Positions 43,101 through 49,561 of a DNA stretch of 51,260 bases are shown here, in pieces; the stretch's first letter is position 1, and every line of letters starts with the position of its first letter. The position numbers and the translations under genes are program-made. A model generated the notes under the pieces. It did not search any database and was not told the origin of the DNA. It worked only from the letters and a program-made list of their open reading frames with translations. Source of the DNA: Haemophilus sp. GTDB taxonomy: Bacteria > Pseudomonadota > Gammaproteobacteria > Enterobacterales > Pasteurellaceae. The DNA is taken from the NCBI GenBank assembly GCA_019423025.1, contig JAHZCD010000012.1, forward strand, positions 1 through 51,260, given 5' to 3'.

Positions 43101-44081
43101 GTCAGAGCGCAAGCGGATAATTTCAAAGTTGATATTCCATCCATGGCGAAATTAAAAGTCAGCCCAAATGTGGTTGTCAAAGCGTCACCAAAACGCTTAG
43201 ATTTGAGTGGTAATGTGGATATTCCGTGGGCAAGAATTGCCATTGAAAGCTTACCGGACAATGCTGAACCGGTGAGTGAAGATGAAGTGATTTTAAATGG
43301 CCCAAGAAAAAGTGAAGAAGAGCTCATTAATCGCCAATTTGCTTCAGAAACCAAATCCGGTATGCAAATTCAATCTGATTTAAAAATTAAAATCGGTGAT
43401 GATGTGCATTTAGATGCCTATGGTTTAAAAACGAATTTGGATGGTTTACTTTCGGTGAAACAGGATAAAGGTAAGCTAGGATTATTTGGTCAAATTAACC
43501 TAAAAAATGGTCGTTATGCCTCTTTTGGACAGGATTTATTAATTCGTAAAGGACAAATCAGCTTCTCTGGTTTACCTTCACAGCCGATGTTGAATATTGA
43601 AGCGATTCGTAACCCTGAGGCTATGGAAGACAGTAAAGTGACCGCGGGGGTAAAAGTGATTGGTATGGCGTCTAGCCCACAAGTCACGATTTTCTCTGAT
43701 CCAGCCAAATCTCAAGACCAGGCACTTTCTTATTTATTAACCGGTCGCTCATTAGAAAACAGCGGTGAAGCAGGTTCCAGTGGTTCTGTGGGTGCGGCAT
43801 TACTTGGCTTAGGTTTAGCGAAAAGTGGTAAAGTCGTCGGCGGTATTGGTGAAGCCTTTGGTATTCAAGACTTAAACTTAGGCACTGCCGGTGTTGGGGA
43901 TAGCTCCAAAGTACAAGTTAGTGGTAATATTGGTAAACGCTTACAAGTGAAATATGGTGTAGGATTGTTTGATGGCTTAGCCGAAGTGACCTTACGTTAC
44001 CGCTTAATGCCACAACTTTATTTCCAATCAGTAACCAGCACAAACCAAGTTTTTGATTTATTGTATAAATTTGAATTTTAG
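40182..44081 (+). CDS. tamB: Translocation and assembly module protein TamB
   Basis: TamB is an AsmA-like protein that spans the periplasm as a long hydrophobic beta groove, linking the inner membrane to TamA. The 1299 residues have one N-terminal membrane helix (about 28-48), a long body of repeating beta strands, and the C-terminal DUF490/TamB domain with the typical ALSYLLTGRSLENSG, GIGEAFGIQDLNLGTAG in pieces and VTLRYRLMPQLYFQSV. The helix codons contain a canonical uptake signal (40274-40282, encoding SAV) and another lies at 41241-41249. The start may be the second ATG at 40188. Confidence 0.95.
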   Translation: MTMSEQEKQPDNQTTQPVKKKKTCRKILCVGSAVIFIPVLGLVTALSFDSGQRALIQLADKMLDSLSIEQVSGGLQDGLVLENLRFQTTGVDVALPKTRLQLNLARLLSGDIIVDDLSLTQPKIAIDTSVMPPSEEKQTESGPMEKIHLPVSVQVKNVAVTDFDMKLDQSNITFSSFQSAVSLNNESGLTLEPTTLSDVLFSTVTQTQPNPPQPEKKEPAKPVDWAQIEQTLTPAFLGNLNAVNLPFDMHIPSVSGTNWQYQSLNEKGEETQKISVPKVELQADATDHLVKLQKLDIDSSLGTLSSQGQLQLNNEFPVDLTLKSDLQAFKSKDKTILPASKVDLKVSGSLKKTTALSLTTQGVLDATLTGDVKLAEDKMPLNLQLKAKKGQYAFADSLAPLKINDVDIKLTGDLLNYHAEVVGGVEGMDHIPHTHVDLNADGKLYEVTLNELKLAALDGTARLTGSSNWKDGAQWDVTADLNKMNIRPYVPAMPAVLSGKVSSKGSADSNHWKVDVPAVDLTGSLSSRPLSLKGSVFLSNETLLNIPNLLLNYGDNRIAAKGILGDKSNLDLDINAPSLRGLWQDLAGSVVGKAQILGKLTAPTINTDLTVQGLHFEGLDLSKALIKGNVVSEPQVKGELNVKAENFRYDDSIKLHNIDLNVSGDEKHHTLTLKSKGEPVAADLQIAGNFDRSSQQWKGNLSQVSLNSPIGDFKVNQTIPVTYDNKKIQATIGSHCWVNQDLDLCFPQQFTAGQNGEIPFELKHINLDLVNRLMGQDTLKGQLQSRGKVAWFTDKPLQLNVAVEGNNIGVAQKLDYRTFKLDIPKLSVNADIQNNNLTLKSDINVQNQGRIGTDLKINDLSKGRQLVGTFTIEGLRLSLANQLFSSGESIDGEVVSRLSFGGNLEKPLLNGNFDIRNVKTKLKSLPFDVTDGQVAIRFNGTSSTLNGHVQTPDSKLNINGQANWAHMNNWTAEVRAQADNFKVDIPSMAKLKVSPNVVVKASPKRLDLSGNVDIPWARIAIESLPDNAEPVSEDEVILNGPRKSEEELINRQFASETKSGMQIQSDLKIKIGDDVHLDAYGLKTNLDGLLSVKQDKGKLGLFGQINLKNGRYASFGQDLLIRKGQISFSGLPSQPMLNIEAIRNPEAMEDSKVTAGVKVIGMASSPQVTIFSDPAKSQDQALSYLLTGRSLENSGEAGSSGSVGAALLGLGLAKSGKVVGGIGEAFGIQDLNLGTAGVGDSSKVQVSGNIGKRLQVKYGVGLFDGLAEVTLRYRLMPQLYFQSVTSTNQVFDLLYKFEF

Positions 44082-44089
44082 GAAAGGAC

Positions 44090-45634
44090 ATGCATAACGA
44101 CAAGCAACTGGCTCAACTCGTAGAACCTCATCACCGAGGTGAGGCCCGGGAGATTGCCGCCATTGATTTAGGCTCAAACAGCTTCCACATGATTGTGGCG
44201 CGCATTATCAATGGTTCGATTCAGGTGCTTTCTCGTTTAAAACAAAAAGTGAGGCTCGCCGACGGCTTAGATGAGCACAATGTATTAAGCCAAGAAGCCA
44301 TTGAGCGCGGTGTAAATTGCCTTGCACTTTTTGCTGAACGCTTACAAGGTTTTGCACCAGAAGATGTGAATGTCGTAGGCACCTATACCTTACGAAGAGC
44401 GGTCAATAATGACGAATTTTTACGTCAGGCTGCCACTGTCTTTCCTTATCCGATTAATATCATCAGCGGTCAAACGGAAGCCAAAACCATTTATGCGGGT
44501 GTTTGCCACACTCAACCAGAAAGCGGACGTAAACTGGTCATCGATATTGGTGGTGGCTCGACCGAAATGATCATCGGTGATGATTTCACCCCCTTAGTGG
44601 CAGAAAGTCGTCACATGGGCTGTGTGAGCTTTGCCAAAAAATTCTTTCCGAATGGCGAAATTTCAAAAGAAAACTTCGAGCAAGCTCGCCAAAGTGCGGT
44701 CAATAAAATTGAAGATTTAAGCTGGGAATATCGCAAGCTCGGGTGGCAATCAGTGTTAGGCTCATCGGGCACCATCAAAACCGTCTATCAAGTGATTACT
44801 GCAACGCTTGATCCGAACGGTATCATCACCGCTGAACGCTTACAAAATTTAATCGAGCGAACCTTACAAGCTTCCCATTTTGAAGAACTCAATATTGCGG
44901 GATTAAACCCTGATCGCGTGGATGTCTTTGTGCCAGGCTTAGCCATTTTAAGCGCCGTTTTTGACGTTTTTGGCTTAGAAAATATGCGCTATTCTGACGG
45001 CGCTTTGCGTGAAGGGGTGATTTACAGCTTGGAACAAAACTTCCAAGTGTCAGATATCCGTACACGCACCGCGTTAGGACTTGCCGAACAATTTAACTTA
45101 GATTTGGCGCAAGCCGATCGCGTAGCCAATAGTACGAAAACTTTGATTGACCAATACACCCATTGGCAAAAGCCTCATCTTGCTGATGAAATGAAAAATC
45201 TGTTGATTTGGGCGGCACGCTTATTAGAAGTCGGTATTGTCATTAATCATCGCAATGTACAAAAACATTCCGCTTATATTCTGCAAAATATGGAATTACC
45301 GGGTTTTGATCGTGAACAACAACGCTTGTTGGTGAATTTAGTTCGTTATCACACTGGTGCATTTAAAAAGAATGATTTACCGATTTTTGCTCGTTATGCG
45401 GATGAAGATGTCCTTGTTTTACTGCTTCTTTTACGCATTTCGGTAATTTTAAATAAATCTCGCCAAGCAACAGATAGCACGGATAAAATTAATCTCAGAA
45501 TTGACCGCTCTTTACAGACTTGGGAACTGACCTTTGAAAAACATTATTTGGATAATAATCCATTAGTGTGGAATGAATTGCGCTTAGAAAGCAATTTACT
45601 CAAAGATTTAGAACTCAGTTTGATTTTTAACTGA
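44090..45634 (+). CDS. ppx: Exopolyphosphatase (Ppx/GppA family)
   Basis: Ppx removes terminal phosphates from polyphosphate; GppA acts on pppGpp. The 514 residues match Ppx length (513 in E. coli) rather than GppA (494). Motifs: AAIDLGSNSFHMIV, GTYTLRRAVN, ISGQTEAKTIYAGV with a catalytic Glu, VIDIGGGSTEMI, GSSGTIKTV, SDGALREGVIYSL, and the C-terminal HD-like domain with HRNVQKHSAYI. GGAAAGGAC precedes the ATG, 8 bp after tamB. A USS (44692-44700) and the variant AAGAGCGGT (44395-44403) lie inside. Ppx is more likely, but dual activity is possible. Confidence 0.9.
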   Translation: MHNDKQLAQLVEPHHRGEAREIAAIDLGSNSFHMIVARIINGSIQVLSRLKQKVRLADGLDEHNVLSQEAIERGVNCLALFAERLQGFAPEDVNVVGTYTLRRAVNNDEFLRQAATVFPYPINIISGQTEAKTIYAGVCHTQPESGRKLVIDIGGGSTEMIIGDDFTPLVAESRHMGCVSFAKKFFPNGEISKENFEQARQSAVNKIEDLSWEYRKLGWQSVLGSSGTIKTVYQVITATLDPNGIITAERLQNLIERTLQASHFEELNIAGLNPDRVDVFVPGLAILSAVFDVFGLENMRYSDGALREGVIYSLEQNFQVSDIRTRTALGLAEQFNLDLAQADRVANSTKTLIDQYTHWQKPHLADEMKNLLIWAARLLEVGIVINHRNVQKHSAYILQNMELPGFDREQQRLLVNLVRYHTGAFKKNDLPIFARYADEDVLVLLLLLRISVILNKSRQATDSTDKINLRIDRSLQTWELTFEKHYLDNNPLVWNELRLESNLLKDLELSLIFN

Positions 45635-45638
45635 TAGA

Positions 45639-45667
45639 ATAAGGGCTTTCATGCCCTTATTTTTTAT
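45639..45667. terminator. Terminator shared by ppx and the PRD gene
   Basis: ATAAGGGC (45639-45646) and GCCCTTAT (45653-45660) form an 8-bp stem with loop TTTCAT, followed by TTTTT. The right arm includes the last codons and stop of the convergent PRD gene. Confidence 0.8.
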
Positions 45668-46022
45668 CTTGCTCCAACAGCAAACTATAAATATTGGCGA
45701 GATAATAGCTCTGTTCGGCTTCTGGAATATCTTGCGGAATAAAAGAAAGCAAATCGCGGTGAATTTCCAAAACATCAGGGAAAATGACCGCACTTTGCAT
45801 TTCATCATAAAAGGATTGATGAAGCGGGGAAACGCAACCGCCTCGTTTTAAGCGGGCAAGGCTGTTGGCAATATGCAATAAGAGTGTGATGACAGTCGGA
45901 ATAGACACATCAATGCGCCAATGATGCTCTAGGCGACTTTGCAAAGTCAGAATAATATCAATAACTTCCTGATCAATCTGACCGCGAATTTTCCAACGGG
46001 TTAATTGTTTGAGTAACGACAT
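45657..46022 (-). CDS. Standalone PRD domain protein
   Basis: The 121-residue product looks like a single PTS regulation domain (PRD), the module that PTS enzymes phosphorylate on His in antiterminators and activators. The best evidence is the helix IPTVITLLLHIANSLARLKRGG (about 41-62), with His50 at the conserved place, followed by SPLHQSFYDEMQ and a second helical part. No RNA-binding or DNA-binding domain and no EII domain are attached. It may act as a phosphorylation-dependent partner of another protein. A USS (45787-45795) lies in the gene. It is transcribed alone, convergent with ppx. Confidence 0.65.
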   Translation of the reverse strand: MSLLKQLTRWKIRGQIDQEVIDIILTLQSRLEHHWRIDVSIPTVITLLLHIANSLARLKRGGCVSPLHQSFYDEMQSAVIFPDVLEIHRDLLSFIPQDIPEAEQSYYLANIYSLLLEQDKK

Positions 46023-46133
46023 AACATTCCTTTTTGAGATAGGATAACTTTACCGCTATTTCATAAAATTACCAGTGCACAGATCACAAAATTGAAACAA
46101 AGTGAAAAAATTTACGAACTAGGAAAGCAATAA

Positions 46134-46733
46134 ATGATAGATAACAGACTTTTTGAAAAATATGATGGCTTGATTTTTGATATGGATGGCACCTTAATCG
46201 ACACCATGCCAGTGCATGCACGCGCATGGAACCTAGTAGGGGAACAATTCGGTTATCGTTTTAATAGCCAAATTATGTATGATTTAGGTGGCGCAACCGT
46301 GAGCACTATTGCCTCAGCCATTATGCAAGATGCCGGTATGCCACAAGAACGTTTAAATGAAGTCATACAAGCGAAACGCAAACTTTCCTATGAATTGATT
46401 CCAACCGAATCAAAATTACTCCCGACCTTTGACGTGGTGCGTCATTACTATCAACAAAAGCCAATTGCGCTCGGCTCAGGTTCAAATCGCCAAATTATTG
46501 ATATGTTGATGCAAAAATTAGATATCAAACATTACTTTAATGCCATTGTGAGTGCTGATGATGTGAAAGAGCACAAACCGCATCCTGAGACCTTTTTACG
46601 CTGTGCAGAATTAGCAAAAGCCGAACCATCACGTTGTATCGTGTTTGAAGATGCCGATCTTGGCGTGCAAGCAGGACTAAGTGCAGGGATGGACGTGTTT
46701 GATGTCAGAACGCGAGAGATTATTAGAGCCTAA
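46134..46733 (+). CDS. yqaB: HAD-family sugar phosphatase, YqaB type
   Basis: The 199-residue HAD hydrolase matches YqaB, which dephosphorylates fructose-1-phosphate and 6-phosphogluconate in E. coli. Motif I is DMDGT (Asp16, Asp18), motif II LGSGSNR, motif III the Lys in EHKPHPETF and motif IV FEDADLGVQAG; a helical cap sits at about 25-85. GGAAAG lies before the ATG. The stop shares its last base with the yqaA ATG; yqaA-yqaB are neighbours in E. coli too. Confidence 0.92.
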   Translation: MIDNRLFEKYDGLIFDMDGTLIDTMPVHARAWNLVGEQFGYRFNSQIMYDLGGATVSTIASAIMQDAGMPQERLNEVIQAKRKLSYELIPTESKLLPTFDVVRHYYQQKPIALGSGSNRQIIDMLMQKLDIKHYFNAIVSADDVKEHKPHPETFLRCAELAKAEPSRCIVFEDADLGVQAGLSAGMDVFDVRTREIIRA

Positions 46734-47212
46734 TGTGGGATATTTTCTCTTTCAGCTTTTGGGCTGATTTTTGGCAAACTCATGGCTTATGGCTGATGTT
46801 TTTCAGCGCTTTCTTAAGTGCCACCATCTTGCCGGGTAATTCAGAAATTGTGTTTGTTTCCCTGGCTGCGCCAAAAGTATTGGTCGGTTCATTATTAAGT
46901 GCGGATATTTTTTGGCTTGTTTTTCTGGCAACCGCAGGCAATACACTTGGCAGCCTCACCACTTATTGGATTGGTCGATGGTTCCCGAAAATTGACAGCA
47001 AAAATGACCGCACTTTATGGGCGATAAACAAAATACAACGCTATGGTGCCATCACTTTATTATTGAGTTGGTTGCCTATTATCGGAGATGTGTTTTGTGC
47101 GGTAGCCGGTTGGCTTCGATTGAATTGGCTAAGTTGTTTGATTTTTATGACGATTGGAAAAGGGCTACGTTATATTGCCTTGCTCTTTTTCAGTTTACCT
47201 TTCGTGTCATAG
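46733..47212 (+). CDS. yqaA: YqaA family inner-membrane protein (DedA-like)
   Basis: The 159-residue protein has four to five hydrophobic helices and belongs to the YqaA branch of the DedA/SNARE-associated superfamily; the substrate is unknown. Typical features are ATILPGNSEIVFVSLA near 28-43, ATAGNTLGSLTTYWIGRW near 64-81 and LLSWLPIIGDVFCAVAGWLR. The start ATG overlaps the yqaB stop. A USS (47007-47015) encodes NDRTL. It ends the pair; no terminator for it is seen on the plus strand. Confidence 0.9.
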   Translation: MWDIFSFSFWADFWQTHGLWLMFFSAFLSATILPGNSEIVFVSLAAPKVLVGSLLSADIFWLVFLATAGNTLGSLTTYWIGRWFPKIDSKNDRTLWAINKIQRYGAITLLLSWLPIIGDVFCAVAGWLRLNWLSCLIFMTIGKGLRYIALLFFSLPFVS

Positions 47213-47279
47213 CCGAGAATAGACTTTGTGCATAACGTAGTTGTGGGCTAGAATAAAGACGAATTAATATTCAACAGAT

Positions 47280-47376
47280 AAAAAAACGCCCCTTATCAAG
47301 TAAGGGGCAAATAACCTAAGGAACCAATTTTATTAAAACAACTGCAAGTTGCTTGTTCTATAAGACCGACACTAAA
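47280..47376 (-). ncRNA. Candidate small RNA ending in an orphan terminator
   Basis: On the reverse strand GCCCCTTA-N5-TAAGGGGC (47308-47288) is followed by G and seven Ts (47286-47280), a strong intrinsic terminator, yet no minus-strand gene lies upstream within reach. Ahead of it is a second hairpin CAACT-TGC-AGTTG (47351-47339). A transcript of about 100 nt is possible. The candidate -10 (TATAGA, 47362-47357) is mediocre and no matching -35 is seen, so the 5' end is a guess. Confidence 0.3.
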
Positions 47377-47394
47377 AAGAAAAGTTCAAAGAAA

Positions 47395-47443
47395 TTGTAA
47401 AAAAATGTAAAAAAATTTACAAAAACTTGCAATTAATTTACAA
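47395..47443 (+). promoter_or_regulatory. Phased TGTAAA/TTTACA sites upstream of luxS
   Basis: TGTAAA occurs at 47396 and 47406, and TTTACA at 47416 and 47438 or so: spacings of 10, 10 and about 21 bp, one or two helical turns. The inner pair makes the palindrome TGTAAA-N4-TTTACA (47406-47421). The motif recalls TyrR half-sites (which use N6) but the regulator is unknown. The TTTACA at 47416 could also serve as -35 of luxS, with TACAAA 17 bp on. Confidence 0.45.
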
Positions 47444-47468
47444 ACCACTGATTTTCAAGGAAATAAAT

Positions 47469-47972
47469 ATGCCATTACTCGATAGTTTTAAAGTAGATCA
47501 CACCCGTATGAATGCCCCAGCCGTGCGTGTAGCCAAAACGATGCGTACCCCAAAGGGCGATGATATCACTGTTTTCGATCTTCGTTTTTGCATTCCAAAC
47601 AAAGAAATTCTTCCACCAAAAGGGATTCACACCCTTGAGCATTTATTTGCAGGCTTCATGCGTGACCATTTAAACAATGACAATGTAGAAATCATCGATA
47701 TTTCCCCAATGGGCTGTCGTACAGGTTTTTACATGTCATTAATTGGCACACCAAACGAGCAACAAGTGGCTGATGCATGGTTAGCTTCCATGAAAGATAT
47801 TTTAACCGTGCAAGATCAAAACCAAATTCCAGAATTGAACGAATACCAATGTGGGACTTACACCGAGCATTCTTTAGAAGAAGCACATGATATTGCTAAA
47901 AATGTGATTGCTCGCGGTGTGGGGATTAATAAAAATGACGATTTAGCACTTGATGAATCTTTCTTAAAATAA
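47469..47972 (+). CDS. luxS: S-ribosylhomocysteine lyase LuxS
   Basis: LuxS cleaves S-ribosylhomocysteine to homocysteine and the autoinducer-2 precursor. The start is ATG 47469 (MPLLDSFKVDH) with AAGGAAAT before it, giving 167 residues as in H. influenzae; 14 more codons are open upstream without support. The metal site is His54, His58 (HTLEHL) and Cys128 (YQCGTY), with catalytic Glu57 and Cys83 (MGCRTGF). purT follows 9 bp later and is probably co-transcribed. Confidence 0.97.
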   Translation: MPLLDSFKVDHTRMNAPAVRVAKTMRTPKGDDITVFDLRFCIPNKEILPPKGIHTLEHLFAGFMRDHLNNDNVEIIDISPMGCRTGFYMSLIGTPNEQQVADAWLASMKDILTVQDQNQIPELNEYQCGTYTEHSLEEAHDIAKNVIARGVGINKNDDLALDESFLK

Positions 47973-47981
47973 GGACACAAC

Positions 47982-49163
47982 ATGACAACCCTAGGTACAG
48001 CATTAACCCCGAATGCTATCAAAGTGATGATGCTTGGCTCTGGTGAACTGGGCAAAGAGGTGGTGATTGAATTACAACGTTTAGGCGTGGAAGTAATTGC
48101 CGTCGATCGTTATGAAAACGCCCCAGCACAACAAGTGGCACATCGTGCTTATACGATTTCCATGCTAGATGGTGCAGCACTCAAAGCCTTAGTGGAAAAA
48201 GAGCGCCCAGATTACATTGTGCCGGAAGTGGAAGCCATCGCGACTGATACGCTAGTGGAATTAGAACAAGCAGGTTTTAATGTTGTACCTACCGCCAAAG
48301 CCACCAAGCTTACGATGAATCGCGAAGGTATTCGCCGTTTAGCTGCCGAAGAGCTTGGCTTGCCAACCTCACCTTATCAATTTGTCGATAACTTTGCTGA
48401 CTTCCAAAGTGCGATTGAAAAAATCGGTATTCCTTGCGTAGTGAAACCGATTATGTCCTCTTCTGGCCACGGTCAAAGTATTTTAAAATCCAAAGACGAC
48501 TTACAAAAAGCGTGGGATTACGCGCAACAAGGTGGTCGCGCAGGCGCAGGACGCGTGATTGTAGAAGGGTTTGTTAAATTCGATTATGAAATCACCTTAC
48601 TCACCGTTCGCCACATTAATGGCACCAGCTTCTTAGCGCCAATCGGCCATCGTCAAGAAGATGGCGACTATCGTGAATCGTGGCAACCACAAGCCATGTC
48701 TGATGCAGCCTTGAAAAAAGCACAAGAGGTCGCAGAAAAAATCACCACTTCATTAGGTGGTCGCGGTATTTTCGGCGTGGAAATGTTTGTGTGTGGTGAT
48801 GAGGTTATCTTCAATGAAGTTTCCCCTCGACCACATGATACTGGTATGGTCACGCTAATTTCTCAAGAATTATCTGAATTTGCCTTACACGCCCGTGCAA
48901 TTTTAGGCTTACCTATCCCAGAAATCACCTTAATTAGCCCATCCGCTTCCAAAGCCATTGTGGTAGAAGGTCAATCGAAAAACGTGCAATTTGGCAATAT
49001 CACCGAAGTATTGGCTGAACCGCACACCAATATTCGCATTTTCGGCAAAGTCGAAGTCAATGGCCATCGCCGTTTAGGTGTCTTACTTGCTCGTGATGTT
49101 TCCGTAGAAAAAGCATTAGAAAAAGTAGAGCGCGCTTACGCGAAGTTGGATGTGAAATTATAA
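47982..49163 (+). CDS. purT: Formate-dependent phosphoribosylglycinamide formyltransferase
   Basis: PurT uses formate and ATP to formylate GAR in purine synthesis, the folate-independent alternative to PurN; it fits anaerobic metabolism where formate is plentiful. The 393 residues follow E. coli PurT (392) closely: MLGSGELGKEVVIE, KLTMNREGIRRLAAEEL, KPIMSSSGHGQS (ATP-grasp loop), QQGGRAGAGRVIVEG, PIGHRQEDGDYRESWQP and NEVSPRPHDTGMVTL in pieces. It lies 9 bp after luxS, and an uptake-signal dyad follows. Confidence 0.97.
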   Translation: MTTLGTALTPNAIKVMMLGSGELGKEVVIELQRLGVEVIAVDRYENAPAQQVAHRAYTISMLDGAALKALVEKERPDYIVPEVEAIATDTLVELEQAGFNVVPTAKATKLTMNREGIRRLAAEELGLPTSPYQFVDNFADFQSAIEKIGIPCVVKPIMSSSGHGQSILKSKDDLQKAWDYAQQGGRAGAGRVIVEGFVKFDYEITLLTVRHINGTSFLAPIGHRQEDGDYRESWQPQAMSDAALKKAQEVAEKITTSLGGRGIFGVEMFVCGDEVIFNEVSPRPHDTGMVTLISQELSEFALHARAILGLPIPEITLISPSASKAIVVEGQSKNVQFGNITEVLAEPHTNIRIFGKVEVNGHRRLGVLLARDVSVEKALEKVERAYAKLDVKL

Positions 49164-49193
49164 AGTTTGCTCAACTTAAATATCGTTGAAAAT

Positions 49194-49252
49194 AAAAAGT
49201 GCAGTCAATTTTTAAGAGGTTTTAAAACCCTTTGGAAATTGACCGCACTTTA
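49194..49252 (+). terminator. Uptake-signal dyad after purT
   Basis: AAAGTGCAGTCAATTT (49196 on, one mismatch from the core) and AAATTGACCGCACTTT (49236-49251) are inverted copies with an inner GGTTTTAAAACC palindrome in the loop region. It probably ends purT transcription, though no long T tract follows. Beyond it up to 49372 I see only AT-rich DNA with a 12-bp palindrome ATATCTAGATAT (49252-49263). Confidence 0.6.
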
Positions 49253-49372
49253 TATCTAGATATTTTAAATTATATACCTTTTAGGTAGCTAAAAATTTAA
49301 AAGCCAATAAAAACCTAACGTCAGAAAACTTAATCTTTTGGATATATTACTGAAATACCTATCCATTAAAAT

Positions 49373-49561
49373 TCAATGATCTATTTTTTCCCTACCTAAG
49401 ATTCCTAATATAACAATAAAAAGTATATATAAATAAAATTTTTTTATAAAAGAGAAGAAATCCTGTACTCCTCCATATTCTATATATTCAAATAAATAAA
49501 AAATTGATGTAGCTAAAAAAGAAACTATAGCTACTTTTATTAGTGTAATAATAAATTTCAT
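49373..49561 (-). CDS. cdiI: Small two-helix membrane protein, probable CDI immunity protein
   Basis: This 62-residue protein has two hydrophobic helices (about 3-24 and 38-56) and almost nothing else; I recognise no family. Its ATG (49561-49559) shares one base with the TAA of the CdiA-like gene, so it is translationally coupled and made whenever the toxin is. In CDI loci the gene directly after cdiA encodes the specific immunity protein, and the E. coli EC93 immunity protein is likewise a tiny inner-membrane protein. The role is inferred from position and size. AT-rich composition and lack of uptake signals fit an acquired module. Confidence 0.6.
   Translation of the reverse strand: MKFIITLIKVAIVSFLATSIFYLFEYIEYGGVQDFFSFIKKFYLYILFIVILGILGREKIDH

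Larger units (their letters stand above)
2397..49250. repeat. DNA uptake signal sequences (AAGTGCGGT), dispersed
   Basis: Perfect nonamers found by eye, start positions. Plus: 3191, 7878, 11010, 17679, 23510, 28375, 33405, 34217, 35789, 36806, 37779, 40274, 44692. Minus (ACCGCACTT): 2397, 5917, 6748, 11343, 13581, 17125, 19856, 20423, 23565, 28405, 31031, 33391, 36540, 41241, 45787, 47007, 49242. Most continue with CA and an AT-rich stretch as in H. influenzae, where they promote uptake of self DNA. Variant AAGAGCGGT: 1696, 1712, 20936, 38466, 42253, 44395, 45504; AAGCGCGGT: 5344, 19944. None was found in 49253-51260. Confidence 0.9.

Noticed and set aside
49252..49263. 12-bp palindrome ATATCTAGATAT after purT
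   Set aside because: Short and in very AT-rich DNA where such palindromes arise by chance; no second copy or context supports a site.
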